Part shown: piece after piece, positions 1 through 12,900 of the stretch
Position numbering within the stretch: the stretch's first letter is position 1
Layout of the letters: each line of letters starts with the position of its first letter
From: Tanytarsus gracilentus
Lineage: Eukaryota > Arthropoda > Insecta > Diptera > Chironomidae
Length of the DNA stretch: 64,000 bases
Direction: 5' to 3'
Assembly: GCA_038502055.1 (NCBI GenBank)
Contig: JAXRKN010000040.1
Span: forward strand, 1,674,001 to 1,738,000
The notes under the pieces: model-generated
Database searches by the model: none
Told to the model about the DNA's origin: nothing
The model's input: the letters and a program-made list of their open reading frames with translations, nothing else
Position numbers and translations under genes: made by a program

Positions 1-1029
1 CTTTGTTCCATCGTTTGATTGTGTTCATTGATCTTGATTTGGTTCCTAAAAGATTGGGGCTGAACATACAAGGACACTCGAAATAGTGAAGTGCACGACA
101 TTCATTAGGACGATTTTTAATTCTTGTCAAAATGCTAACGTCTGGAGGCAGTACGACATTCACTAATGTTCTGGGTAAATTTTCTCTCAATATTCTTAAC
201 ACCGACGTTAAATCTCTCGCTGCATTTTCAATTATTTTATTTTGATCGTTAGAGTAGCAAATATCCAAACAAAAGTCATTTCCCCCGATCATGTAAGTTA
301 TCAGCTTCCAGTGCTCTTTCATATTCACATTTTTGTCGACCCGCATTCTTTTTATCAAATTTTTTGCTTGATGAACTGTATCTACAGACATAGCTCCTGG
401 CTCGGCCACATTAAATTTAGAGGCTCGTTCAAAACTCGATGAGTAATCGGTAGTGGGAAAGCCATAGAGATTAGGATTAAATTCTTTAATTATATTCGGC
501 AGAGTTAAAAAACTTCTCCAATCTCCTTGGCCACCTATGCTCCATGAGACTCCTGTATACGAAAAGATAAAATTCTTAACAAACGAGGTCAATTTGATTA
601 ACGAGAAATTATGTAAATATTTTTCAAAAAGTTTATATATCTGAAAAAAAAAGATCTTCATAGAGCAAAAAAAGACTGACCTCTTCCCTCTAAAAGCACT
701 TGTAACTCATTGTTGGCGAAAGCTCCATTAGCAGCCGTGAGCGAGTCACCAATAGCTCCAATTAAATCAATATCGCCTGGCTTTAACTTATTCACATTCG
801 TTGGTGTAATTTTTGATCTTCCTTCGCTTATGTCACAAAAAAATTTCTGATCACTGGAAAACTGTCTTTGAAAGTTCAAATTTTCCTTAAAATCTCTCCG
901 ATTATTAATTTGCGGTTTTATAATTTCATTAAACGACTGTCTTCCAAATCGAAAAAGTGTGCTTAGCAGTGACTGACCATGTGCAGTGGTTAAATATACA
1001 AAAATTATTATAAAAGTTTTGAATTCCAT
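1..1029 (-). CDS. Phospholipase B1-like GDSL lipase, 5' portion (partial)
   Basis: Two exons are visible on the minus strand: 1029..681 and 552..<1, joined in phase 1 across a 128-nt GT-AG intron; the gene continues beyond the left edge. I chose the ATG at 1029 because a hydrophobic signal peptide ([18 protein letters not shown]) follows it; an in-frame upstream ATG at 1077 is possible. The mature protein carries the GDSL-family block I motif [11 protein letters not shown] near the end of exon 1 with the nucleophile serine, and exon 2 has the block III motif MIGGNDFC. The intervening [10 protein letters not shown] stretch is typical of phospholipase B1-like esterases of animals. Such enzymes hydrolyse acyl chains of phospholipids and are secreted or membrane anchored. 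The C-terminal Asp-His part of the triad lies outside the window. Family call is firm; exact substrate is inferred. Confidence 0.85.
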
Positions 1030-1629
1030 TTTCTGTAACTTTTTTATCAACCAAAATGAAATTCCAACTTTTTTCAAAGATCCTAACTGCTAAGAAATTT
1101 TTTTTCGATGTGTCTCAATCGGAAGATGTTAAATAACTGAATAGTATATCAAAGGTGGAGAAACGACCAAGTAAAAAAAAAGATGATGTTGACCAAGTTA
1201 TAGAACTTTATTCAACACACGAACGGCATGTAACACACTTGAATGTTCCTCGATACTCTCCAATATGAGACATTTTCATTTGATAGCTTAAGGGTATTGA
1301 TCACTGTTTGATTTTAATTGGGCAAGTTCAAGTTGAAATCATTTTAAAAAATTACATGCAAGGGAAATTCTCAAATTATTTAAAATCTAGAAAGTACTGT
1401 AAAAGCAGTCGATGCGTCTCCATTGTAGCGCGTATTTTTTCATTTAAAAATCTTGTTCTAATCGAGGTGATCAGGAAATGCGTTGATCAATAATTATCTT
1501 TTTTGTAGAAGCAAGTAGATGCATGAGTTACAGTAGTCAATTTGTTATGCATGACGAGTGCCATTATTTTATTAAAGGAAAAACTTACTTATATCTCTTA
1601 TACATTTTTGATGATCTTTATGACTTGAA
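1030..1629. other. Intergenic, no gene seen
   Basis: AT-rich spacer between two tandem minus-strand genes. It should contain the 3' UTR of the AT-hook gene and the promoter of the lipase gene. The short plus-strand ORF at 1308-1493 has no recognisable features. Confidence 0.6.
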
Positions 1630-2274
1630 CTAATTACGATTGCCGTCTTCACCATCATCAGAGCTATCTCCTCGAAATCCCAAATTATTGACAGCAATTT
1701 TGTTAAAATCATTTTTTTCCTTCACACGAAAATCACTTGTGGCAGCTCTCTCAGAACTCTCATCGTCACTCCAATTTGTCAATTGTTGTTGGCGTGGTTG
1801 CTGATATCGATTTCTTGGTCCATTAAATTTTCTTGGTCTACCTCGACCTCTTTGAGAAGGAGTATGATATGGATGTGCGTCATTACGAAAGTTTGAAAGT
1901 TGCGGAATACGCTGATAATAACTGGGGCCTGGTTTATCTTCTGATGGTTTTGGTTGTTGTTGGAGTTCTTTAAACATCAATTGATTAGCCGGCTCAACTT
2001 TTTCACTATTGTCCCATACAGCATCAAAGAAATTCCTCAAGTGAAGCTCTCCAAGTTCTTGAATCTTTTTAGGCATGGGCATTGACATCTTAAAATGTGC
2101 TGAAAATTTTATGGTACAACAAAATCAATTATTTTAATAATTTTTGTTTATTTAGGTACCTGAAAGTTGCGCAAACTGGGCAATGTTGTAGTTGTAGAAA
2201 TTTTTTGTGTATTGATTCCAGAACTGCTGGAAAAGATCCTTTTCTGTCGAAATTGGCTGACGATTGTTGTTCAT
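1630..2274 (-). CDS. Unrecognised small AT-hook protein, two exons
   Basis: Exon 1 is 2274..2160 and exon 2 is 2099..1630, joined in phase 1 over a 60-nt intron with GT and TTTTCAG ends; the spliced frame is 194 aa. The N-terminal ~70 residues are rich in aromatic residues and Asn/Gln (FWNQYTKNFYNYNIAQF, then RNFFDAVWDNSEK) and look like a helical domain. Residues about 122-129 are RGRGRPRK, a textbook AT-hook core that binds the minor groove of AT-rich DNA. The tail is hydrophilic and acidic (WSDDESSE, then DSSDDGEDGNRN). I do not recognise the family. A nuclear, DNA-associated role is inferred from the AT-hook alone. The exon 2 ATG at 2088 would be an alternative start, but the upstream exon joins in frame and reads as coding, so the longer form is preferred. 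Confidence 0.75.
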
Positions 2275-3063
2275 CTGTTTCGTTAATTTATTTCTGTATT
2301 GTTGATTGTTTTAAGTATTGTTACCTTTTATTTAATTTCAGTACCTGTTTAACTTGTTATCAAAATTCAATTGATTTTTCAATTTTAATTTTAATAAGCG
2401 GTAAACAATGGGGATCGTCCGTAAATTAGGTTACTAAAATTTTAATTTAACAGAATTTTAAAAAAAAAATTAAAACCCCACTCAAGAGCGCAAATAACTC
2501 GAATTAAATTACATCCGTCGATCAACTATAATTTTTTAAACAGCAAAGGAGTTATGAGAATTTGTTACAATGAAGTCAGCATGACAAAGAGATGTTATAA
2601 ATAGTGGTGAGTGAGCAAAAAAAAATCTAAAATAAAAACAAACTGAAGCTTCATGAAGTAAACAAAAATATATTTTGTTATTTTTTTTGCAAAAATATCG
2701 AAACAGAATTTTTATTTTATAAAAAAAATTAAGGATTTTTTCAGTTAATACAAAAAAAATATTTTTTAAAAAGTGGAATTACTTGAAGGTGAAACATGAC
2801 CATTTCAAATAAGCTATTTCCCCCCGCAGGGTTTAAAATTTTTAAAAACAAAACAAAAATAAAAAAATCTTTTGTGATTGAAATAAATTAAATTTCAAAT
2901 ATTTTGTGCATTAAAAAGTTTCTAATTATAATTTATTTAGTTTGCTAGAATCAAACTTGTTTTGTAATGAAAAATTGTTGAAAATATATATTGCAATAAA
3001 ATTATTGTAACAAAGAAAAAACTTTATCGTTAGTAAAGAAATAAGGAAGTGATAATTATTAAA
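2275..3063. other. Divergent promoter interval between AT-hook gene and STX17
   Basis: 789 bp of AT-rich sequence separates the two divergent start codons. It must hold both promoters and 5' UTRs. No coding sequence is evident; long A and T runs are frequent. Confidence 0.5.
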
Positions 3064-4069
3064 ATGGATCAGCAAAACATACCCATTAAAGTGGCTGAAA
3101 TATCCATTAATAAATTCAATGACCAAATTCACCACAAAGTGACACAATTAAGAACATTTCGTATATCGAATTCAAGTGCATCTTCGTCGTTGAGTGATTT
3201 AGAAAAATTGAGGAAAGATGCAATCAATTGTCTGCGAGTTGTTAAGCAGCTTAAGCAACTATTAATGGAACTCGATAACTTAAAATCGCGAACGAAGCCT
3301 GAAGACCATGACAAATTTGATGAATTGGCTGGAAAAAGAAAACAGGAAGCTCTGAGGGAAATTCAATTGTATCAAGGTCAGTCTAAATCCACTGATTCTA
3401 AAACTTTAAGCTGATTTCTTTTTCTCTATTTTAAGATATGAAGCCAATAGAAAAATTTAACGAATTATCACACCATGCTACAAATAGTGTCGAATATGAG
3501 TCACAGCATGAAATCAAAAGTGATCCTCTACAAATTCAGCTACAAGTTGACGATAGCGAAATAAGAATAAAAGAGCTGGAATCTAGAAAGGCATTGTAAG
3601 AAATGAATATAATACTTTAAAAACTAAAAATTTATTTAAAATTTATTTTAGACTTAGAGAATTTGAAAGTCTTCAGCGGGAATGTGTTGCAATTTCACAA
3701 CTTTATCAAAACGTCAATAAACTGGTGGTTGAGCAAGCTCCAATCATTGACAAGATTGGAGAGAACGTGGAAGTAGCATCTATCGAGGTTGAAGAAGGCA
3801 CTAAACACCTTCAAATTGCTCTCAACTATAAGAAGACAATGTACCCGCTTTTCGGTGGACTTGTGGGTGCTGCATTGTTAGGCCCGGTTGGTCTCGTAGC
3901 TGGACTTAAAGCAGGATCTGCTGCTTCACTTTGTGGAGGTTTGTGTGGCTATGCTGGTGGAAAGTTTCTTAAAAAAACAAACACTCCAACTTCTCCCGAC
4001 GCTTCTGAATTTCCCAATCCTCAAATCGAAGAACCAATAGAAAATTCTGAGCAATCAATAACCAGATAA
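3064..4069 (+). CDS. Stx17: Syntaxin 17, autophagosomal Qa-SNARE
   Basis: Three exons, 3064..3376, 3436..3595 and 3652..4069, join in phases 1 and 2 to give 296 aa, close to the ~300 aa of animal syntaxin 17. The start is supported by the N-terminal motif IPIKVAEISINKF and then RVVKQLKQLLMELD, both characteristic of STX17. The SNARE motif spans about residues 160-220 with the zero-layer glutamine near residue 186. Residues about 222-262 form the diagnostic glycine-zipper hairpin of two short membrane segments (GGLVGAALLGPVGLVAGL, then GGLCGYAGGKF) that anchors STX17 in autophagosome membranes. Established family role: with SNAP29 and VAMP7/8 it drives fusion of autophagosomes with lysosomes. 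A polyadenylation signal AATAAA is at 4371-4376. Introns are about 60 nt. Confidence 0.95.
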
Positions 4070-6988
4070 TGTTTATCTTCTCGTATTAATAATTTTTGTG
4101 TCATCGCTTAGATTATACTTTGTGTACTCATAAAAAAAATCACTGCAAATATTGCAAAAGAGAAAAAATATTTAAAAATTTATGTGCATACTAAAATATG
4201 TAGAATCTTTATTGTGTTTATATAGATGAAAAGTTTTAACAGATTATGCACATCGTTGATCGGAATCTTTTCCTTTTCAATCAGCTGGTCGTATAATAAT
4301 TTTATTATTTCGTTGTTTTTTGAATGCAAACTCGCACGAAGTTAAAAATTGTTTCACCTAAAAAAGTTTTAATAAAAAAACCTAATAAATTTCAATTTTT
4401 GGTAAAAGATATGTGTTTTATTTATCATATAGTAAATTAATTTCAAAGAAGTATTTTTTAATTTATCCATATTGAAAATAAGTCATATAATATTTACAAT
4501 TATTCGGGCATTTTTACTTTTTAATTTCCACTAATTTTTTTAGCTCATTCGACCATATTGTAAATTTACGTGATTTTTTTTGGGCCAAAAAAAAAGGTGG
4601 TAAAAATCAGGAAACATCATGTGAACATAAAAAATTTCTTAATTCATAAAGAGTGACTTCTCAGCAGTGTAATAAAAAGTGGATTTTACATTTTAAAAAT
4701 CACTTAAAGTTTTCAATAAATTTAAGTTCATCCCTATCTATTCGGCATAACTGTCGCCAGCCATGTCTGACCGTTTAATTCCATTCATTTCCAAAATAAA
4801 ATTTGCAATTCACTATCTTCATAAATATCTTAGCAGTTGGCTACTAAAATGATTTTTGCATAGTTTTCTTTTCGTGAGGAAGAGTTCTATTAATTTTATT
4901 GTAACAACTATTGAACTAATCTATGCACATCATCGATATCATGAGCTACATTCATTTTAATCATTTCATTATCACTTCTCTAAATTCCGCTATTACATTT
5001 AGAAACGTTTCATTGTTGCCACCATGCATTTCAGTAAAGGTTTTGTGGTTTCAAAAGTAAATTTTTTTTTATTTTTAAAAAGTCTAGCAGAGATTTAATT
5101 GATCTAAGATAATATTTTTTTTTCATTATTTTGGGCTATTTCTTGAGAATCTATGAAAGAGTAAGTTAAAGTTTTTTAAAATATTTCATTTTATTTCTAT
5201 TTTTTAAAATTCAATAACTACACAATGATTATTGGTTAAGTGATAAATTGCTGTTTTTTCTGTGAGGGTTGTCAAAGAGAAATAAATTTGTGATATTATT
5301 TTTACTATTTTCAATTTAATTGATGCTATTTTTTCGCAGAGTAAAAATTTCGAGCTAACCACCGTTCGTCCGTTAAATTTCCGCTAATTCCTAATTCAAT
5401 TTAATTTTCGCTCCAAATCCGCTCACATTTTATTATCTATAAAACTTTTTATCATCCTACCTCGACACATCAATTAGTTAAATTCAATGCAATTCATTCT
5501 AGTTTATGTTTAATCCATTTCATCACACCAAGAGTCACTAAGTAAAGGAGAAAAATATTATTTTCCGTCTATTCTTAACATTCCGCAATCTTTCATGTTC
5601 TCTTCAGCACCAAGAATTCTTCTTAAAGTTTATAAAGTGTTAAAACTTTCACGTCCATCTTTTCTTTCGAGTGTTCTACATACCTAACTAACTTCAATTC
5701 AATTTATTCCATTTCTTTTTATCTATTCGATGAATGTGATATGTCAGCAACATTCATTTCGACTTTTTTTAAAGGTTTTCAAGATTAAATCATAAAATTC
5801 ATTTTTTATGTGAGTTATTTCATCTTCATTAATTTATTTAACAAAAATGTTGTAAAGTAATGAGATTTTTTCGAAAGTCATAAATTAATTCTTGGATTGT
5901 TTTTTATGCATGTGGCAGATTTTTTTCATCCATGAGTGGATACGAGATTTAAGGAGAATTTCAATTAATTTCAATCAGTCCAAAAGATTAAAAAACCTGG
6001 AAGTTTTTTTAACAAAACAAAATTAAGCTAAATTTTAGATTAAATAATTTAGGTGCCAAAAATATAAAAATAATATGTGTTTTTTTTCATCACCAAAATC
6101 CACTCACAGTTTTCTTTTGGGCTAGTGCTTAACATTTTTTTTCTCTTTGTGCCAATTCTAGTCAACAATAGCCAAAATTTTTTTATTCTCTCATTTCATT
6201 AATTATCACATAGTAAAAGAGTCCATAACTCGCCTCTTACATTTAGCGTCTGTCGCAAAAAATTACTGTGCAGTTTCACATAATTTTGCACCACTAAGAA
6301 GATAGTTTCAAATAATTTCGTACTACCTTCACGGTGGATACTTTTAGTTACATAATGAAGTAATAATAAGTTGTTTTTTTGAGAAAGGGAAACAAAACAT
6401 TTAAAAACATTTACATTTACAATTATATATGCAATTAATGACGATTTTATTCGATAAATTCTAATATGTGTGTCAATAAAAAATCACGTTTTAATTTAAG
6501 AGGAGAAATTCCATCATCATTTATTATTTTTTTATTATATTAATGTTTATTTGGGGGGAAGAACACTATTGAATGAACTTTTTTTTCCTTTAAAGTATGG
6601 CCGCAATTTTTTTTATAAAATAATTTTCTTTTTGTCTCATAATTATTATTAATAGTTTAACATAAAAACATTTCATCGGCCCACTTACATACAGTCATAT
6701 TAGTGTTTATTGAGTTCTTTTTTTGCATTATTATACTTACTTCTTTTTTTGGCAGAAATTCATTTTCATATTTCTTTCACCGCATGCCTTAAAAAATGGG
6801 AATTCTTTCACTTTAAATCCTTTAAAACAAATTTAAAGTAATTTAAAATTTTTTAGCTATAAATGGACTTTTTTTTCATTCAAATGAAAAACTTCTCATC
6901 TCTCAGGCATTCACTCAACGCTTAGCAATTAGTAATTAATTTAAATGATTTTTTCTCTCTTAATTTTGTTGCAATTTAATTCTTCATT
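4070..6988. other. Convergent 3' interval, STX17 and E78 3' UTRs
   Basis: 2.9 kb of AT-rich DNA between two converging genes. The left end holds the STX17 3' UTR, the right end the E78 3' UTR. I found no open frame with coding character on either strand and no obvious repeat. Confidence 0.5.
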
Positions 6989-9900
6989 TTATTGCAAGTC
7001 TTCTTCAGATTTTGGAATATCGAAAATCTCCACAAATAAGGGCGGTAATCGTGAGGAATATTGCCAATTAATTCGGAACCAATCGAGATGATTAAAGTGC
7101 CTCACGCCTAGTGTACGTAGTTCCATAATTTTGGCTTCTAGCGCTGGCATAATTTGGAGGGCATTCGCTGAATTTGGCCTTGAACGAGTTATTTGAACGC
7201 GCAGTGCTTCAGCAATGCGCTCACGAGTCTTCAAAATCAGTTTCTGTTCGGTGATGCCAGGACGATCGGCCGCGAGTAAAATTAAAGCTGAATAAAGTCC
7301 AATTTCGGTATCACTCAAGGTGCATGCATTAAGACCATTCGTAAAGTTACACAATGCATTTACGAAATCCACCTGAAAAATGGAGAAAATTATTTGCTCT
7401 TAGTGTATGCCATTATTTAATTAAATATTTAAATACGAAATGACGACGTGTGCAGAAAAAAGAGAGAACTTCTATCACTTGTGCGTGTTAGTATTTGTGA
7501 CATATGCAAGCAAGACTTTTAATGAAGATGTTTAAGTAAAATAAAATAAAAGTTCTTCTTATCATTTGAGCGAGAAAAAAGAGTGTACACAAATGCGATC
7601 GCACATGGCATGTGTGAGTGAGAAGAAGTTAAGAGCAGACACTTACGTCATACATAATCTCAAGTTGTTGTCGAGTCAAGTATGTACCGTCATCAAACGT
7701 CAGCGTCAAATCGGTGGTCGTCTTCGCGATGTAGTTTAACCATACTTCAAAAAAGCCTAATTTTATTAATATTAATTGATCGTCTTGCGTGAAATCACAA
7801 AATCCAGGTACACGTTTAGCAAATTCCACTACACGTTGAACTGACGGTGTCATACGAATTGCATACTGCTGCCAAAGAAAAATGCGCTGCTGCTCCAGCG
7901 AATCCGATGCTGACGTTGCAATCTAACGAGAAATTTGAGTGTCAAAAAAAATTTAAATTTCTTAAAAATGGTCATCTCACATTTTTGTCAAAGAAATCCA
8001 TCTTAACTCCATTGTCGTCCATTGCATGAAGAAGATGGTGATGATGATGATGGTGATGATTTTGCGTCGGAGTTGATGAGGAAATTAAATTATTGGTGGT
8101 TGATGATGGATGACTATTTGGCATTGTTAGTGGTCGATGATTTAGTCCTTTCACAGAGCTTTCCATGTACGAGCAGTGAGTTCGATGCGCTTGCGACACA
8201 CACAATATCACATCGTACACAGATAATTCTTGATTCTCGTCCGAATTATTGTTATTATTATTATTATTGTTCATATGCGATGCTTCAATCATGTCTGCAG
8301 TAATGTGATTGCTGTAATGCTCGATCGGTGGTGTTGTGGTGGTTGTTGAACACATTTGAGATGAGACCAACAGTGCAGATCCACTGCCACTGTCGTTGCT
8401 TGAATTATTTGTTGTCGACGATGTAGTTGAGTTAACCACACGAATATTTGTCACTATTAGGTTTTTGCTACTTCCATTCACAGCTGGACCATTTACGACT
8501 ATTCCATTCGATAAGTCGTCTACGATTGTGCCACCGCCTATATCACGAGTCCGTTTTGGAACACGACCGTATCGAACAGCTAGAATGAGATGAAATTGAA
8601 AAGATTCGTTAAAATTTTAGAAGTTTTATTAAATAATTATTTTTGCTACCGATGACTTGAGCATGCTATTAAGCACTGTGTGCTAATATGGTAGCGGCAA
8701 ATATGAATCTACATATATCCGAGAGTGAGTGAGATGGAGAAAGGTGAATGAAATGGTAGAGAGCATAATTTATTGCCGCTAATCACACACAGTACTATCT
8801 GACGGCAGCTATATGCACGCCGTGAGAGAGTGAGAGAAGGAAAAAATTATTGCAGTATGGAAAAAGTGAAAATGCACTTCCGTGTTTTTGTGAAATGAAC
8901 AACTTTTGCTTTTTTTCTTTTCCTATGCATCAACAAACCTACAGCACCATTCAATTCAATTTTCCCTCAGCCCGCTTGCTGCCCACAATCGAGTCTTTTG
9001 ACTCTTTCGTCTCTCTTTTTAATATTTTCGCTTTCGTGTGCATGATTCGCAACAATGCAGCTTTGCACTTTTGCTTACTTTCTTTCATCCGCATATTAAC
9101 TGTGCTTAACTGCAACTGCCGTGTTTGCTGTAAATCTTGACGTAAATTTTCTGGGAACTGATTTTCTCTTAAATCATGTCCGAGGCAAAATAGAAATCGA
9201 TTTAAATTGTTTGAGCTCCTGTTTAGGAATTCACAACTTTTGAACATTAATTATGATTTTTTAAAATATTTAAAAGTTTTGTCTTTAAGATTGAATTATT
9301 TTTCCGCTATATTTTTTATTGCTCCGATGTTATGGTGTAACATAAAAATGCAGCGTGCATAAACTTTATGTGCACAATTGCAAATAATAAAAATTCAGTA
9401 TGTGTCAGGGAAATACAACAAAGCATGTTCATTGACTTCTCACATGGCTCGATATGTACGCGAAGATAGAAACCGTAGTTTATGCTGCATTCATGACGTG
9501 CACATTTCCACATCTCATTTTTATTACGTGCATTTTTTTCGATGTTATTGTGAAAGTCAAACACGATGCTCGACTATTGATGAAATTAAAAATTCTTTCG
9601 AGCTCTACAAACCGCGTTTATTGCTCAAAGTGTTATTAATGAAAAAGCTTTCAAAAACTTTAGTTCGTTAATCTTTTAGAATATAAATTGAGGGGATTTT
9701 GTTAAATGTGTCGAGGATGAATGAAAATTGATTTACTGATGTCTCATAATTGCCATATTTAAGTTGCACCTACGCTGCATGACAAAAGCGTTTATCGTGT
9801 GAGTAACTGACTCACATATACAGTGCACGTATATGCGCCATAAATCAAAAACCTCCTTCGTTGCACCTCAATTGTTATAATCTCTTCCTTTCATACCGCT

Positions 9901-12900
9901 ATATGAAATCATCTTCAATTAATTTATTGCTTTAATTGCATCTGGTTCAAGTGATAATTTTCTACTCTAATTAGTACTTTCCGGCGATTGATTCATTTTT
10001 TTACAATTTAATCGTCATTTTTATGAGTACATCGATTTCTTTCTCTCTTACATCGCATGTGTGGAATTATAAAAGTGCATTTGTATTTTTTTTATATTCG
10101 ATTTACCTCGAGAGATGTAAGAAAATATTATGGCACATATAATGCGGTGTAAAATGTTTGAATAGCTAATTCATTATATTTATAGCCTCGATTTAATGCA
10201 TTAGGTCGTCGAGTTTATTACCCTCACTCAATATCTTACTTAAATAGTGAGTAGTGCACAATTTTTTTCTTCTTCTATTAATGCAACTACTCGCACAGCT
10301 AAAAATAGCATTTTTTCGTACAGTTTATTTTTATTTTTTATTTCTATTGCCATCGCATTGCAAAAAAACATTTTTTAATTGAGAAATTTCATTTTGGCGC
10401 TTTGATCTTCTTTAATTAACCTAGAAATGACTTCTTAAGAGATTCGATGAATCTTGTTGGTCTGTAAATTTCAACAAGTGTCTCGGAAATTTTTGGTTTT
10501 TGATATTTTTAAAGTTCTTTGAATTACAATTTTGTGGAATTATGAGAGCACGTGAAAAATTATGAGTTCAATGATTTTGAACTGTACCTAATTATAAACT
10601 CTAGACTAAAAACCTTGAAATATCTTTTGCTTGTTTAAACAAAAAAGCTGCAAAATTTTGGTTTACATTTGCTCAGTTAAATTTTCGAGCTTCCCGTTTC
10701 ACTCAAATATTTGTTTTGACCCATAACTCTTCGCTCTTGTTTCTGTTACCGACATCTGTGTAAAATAGTTTTTCATTAAAATTTTCTCACACCTACATCC
10801 TCTCTCAAACCACCGGAAAAATCGTGTCTTCTTTTTAGTCTCTCTTGACGTTTTCACTTAAAACTTCTCAGTCTGTCAGTCTTTTGATGACGTCTAGCGT
10901 TGGCTAGTGTATTTTGTAAAATGGAGTGAGATGCAAATGAATCCATTAAGTCAGTCTCATTTTAATGAGAGTCAAATAGTTTTTTTACCTCAAAATTATT
11001 ATAGTAAAATAGTGTCGCGAGCAGCAGCAGCGAGTTTGTTTTCTTTGTGGCATTTTGCGAGTTGCTTTATTTTACAACTCTCACGCTATAATGCACACAG
11101 AACACAGAGGAATGAGCGGGAGAGAGAGAAGGAAAACTATCGTGTATAGAAAAATGAAGAGGAAAAAATAAAGAGCGAGAGTTCAATAACCAACTTGAAG
11201 CTTGAAGTAGTAAAAAAATAAATTTATATGTACGCTTTTTTTATTGTTTCGTGTACTCAACAACAAACCTTGCAATTTTCCATTTAGATGATTACTTTTT
11301 CCTACGCTTTTATCAAACATTGCACCGTAAATGCACTTCCTGAAACTCAACGCAATTTTTATCATCCCAATCAGACATTCTAAATTTCTTTACAATTTTA
11401 TCATTTTTAATGTAGCTTTCGATCTATGAAATTATTTTGAAATTTTTCCTTAAAGACCTTTTTAGCTGTAAAACATGAAAAATTTCTTTTTTGTCTAGCT
11501 TTCACACACCCTGAAATAACGAGACTCATCTTTCACAACCATGGCAAAAAGAGATGAATGCTGCAATATCACAGCAATTATGTTGAGAGTTGAATATAAT
11601 GAGAGTGACATGCATCGTTATTTAAAATTATTCATGTAGATATGAAAAGTCACTTGAGATGAAACCTATACGTCCTTAAAAATCAAGGGATTAAAATTTT
11701 ACGATTTTATACGTGATTTATCGAAAAAAAAATTTTTTTTTAAAGTCATGTCGGAAAAGTTTTGTCTCAGCAGCATCACTAACTTCATATTAAATATCTC
11801 ATTCACTGCTTCGCATCGATTACTGCTTCAGTGTGCAGTTTAAAAGCTCTAAAGTTGCACTTCCCATAGACGAAATCTGATGAGTGCACGACTTGATGTC
11901 ATTATGCACTGTAAGGTTCGACGAACTCTTTCGCACACCCTTGTGTCCCGAAAAAAAAATATTTCGGATTGGGCACGAAGCATAAAATTTAAGTTTACAT
12001 GAACAATGGCAAAAATGCATGCACATGATCCACTTACTCTTTTTCGTTCGCCCACTCATCAAGAACACTTCACCTTTCTCCCTTTTCTTTCCGTTCGTAT
12101 CGTTTCATTTCCCCCACTCGATTCCACTTATTTTGAAAATTTCAACGTCTCGTTTTTTCTCTTTCAACATCGTTTCCCGAAAATCTCCTTCAAACGACCA
12201 TTGCGCTTTTCAGGGATGCAAACTCTAAGGTTTAACAATAAGCGAGATTGAAAATTCCGCATCCCCGCACATTATTTCATGCTCATCAGACTTTATTTTA
12301 CACTTTTACCCTTCAACTACAACCATCGTCAGTCTTTATTGTTTGTCGCTTGTTCATGGCTGCACAGAAGCCAAATTATTATGGTGATTATTTTGTGCTC
12401 ACAGCACTTTTCATCTTTTTTCTCCCCTCTTTCGCTCCCTTTTAGCCTTTCGTCCCGCATGCTGATTAAAATCTTTTAAGTGCTTCGCACACGTAATATT
12501 CATTATGTAAATGTGCAACAAAGAAAGAAGTGAAACTTTCTTTGTTGCAAGAAGTTTAAATCAGTAATCTTTGCGTAAAATGTTTTTTAAATTTTATTTT
12601 ATTTTTCTATTCTAGCATCATAAATTCTATCCAAGCTATAAAATATAATTACAGTCAATTTCAACTTAATTTTTCATCATCGTCATTCGTGTGTTGCAAT
12701 AAATGTGAAGGAGAAAAAAAATCGAAAGCTTTTGCTGAGGCAAATATGAGCGCCATAATAAAAAAAAGTGAATTGCATTAATTGCAGTTTCTGTCTCTCT
12801 CATTTTTGCGTGGTGATTGCAAAATTAATATTTAACAATTCTGATGGCAAGAAACGCGCAATATCCGATAAAAATTGTATTTTTAAACAGAAGAATTTTA

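Noticed and set aside
8022..8303. Plus-strand ORF rich in Asp/Tyr opposite the E78 linker
   Set aside because: Antisense of the His/Asn trinucleotide tracts of E78.
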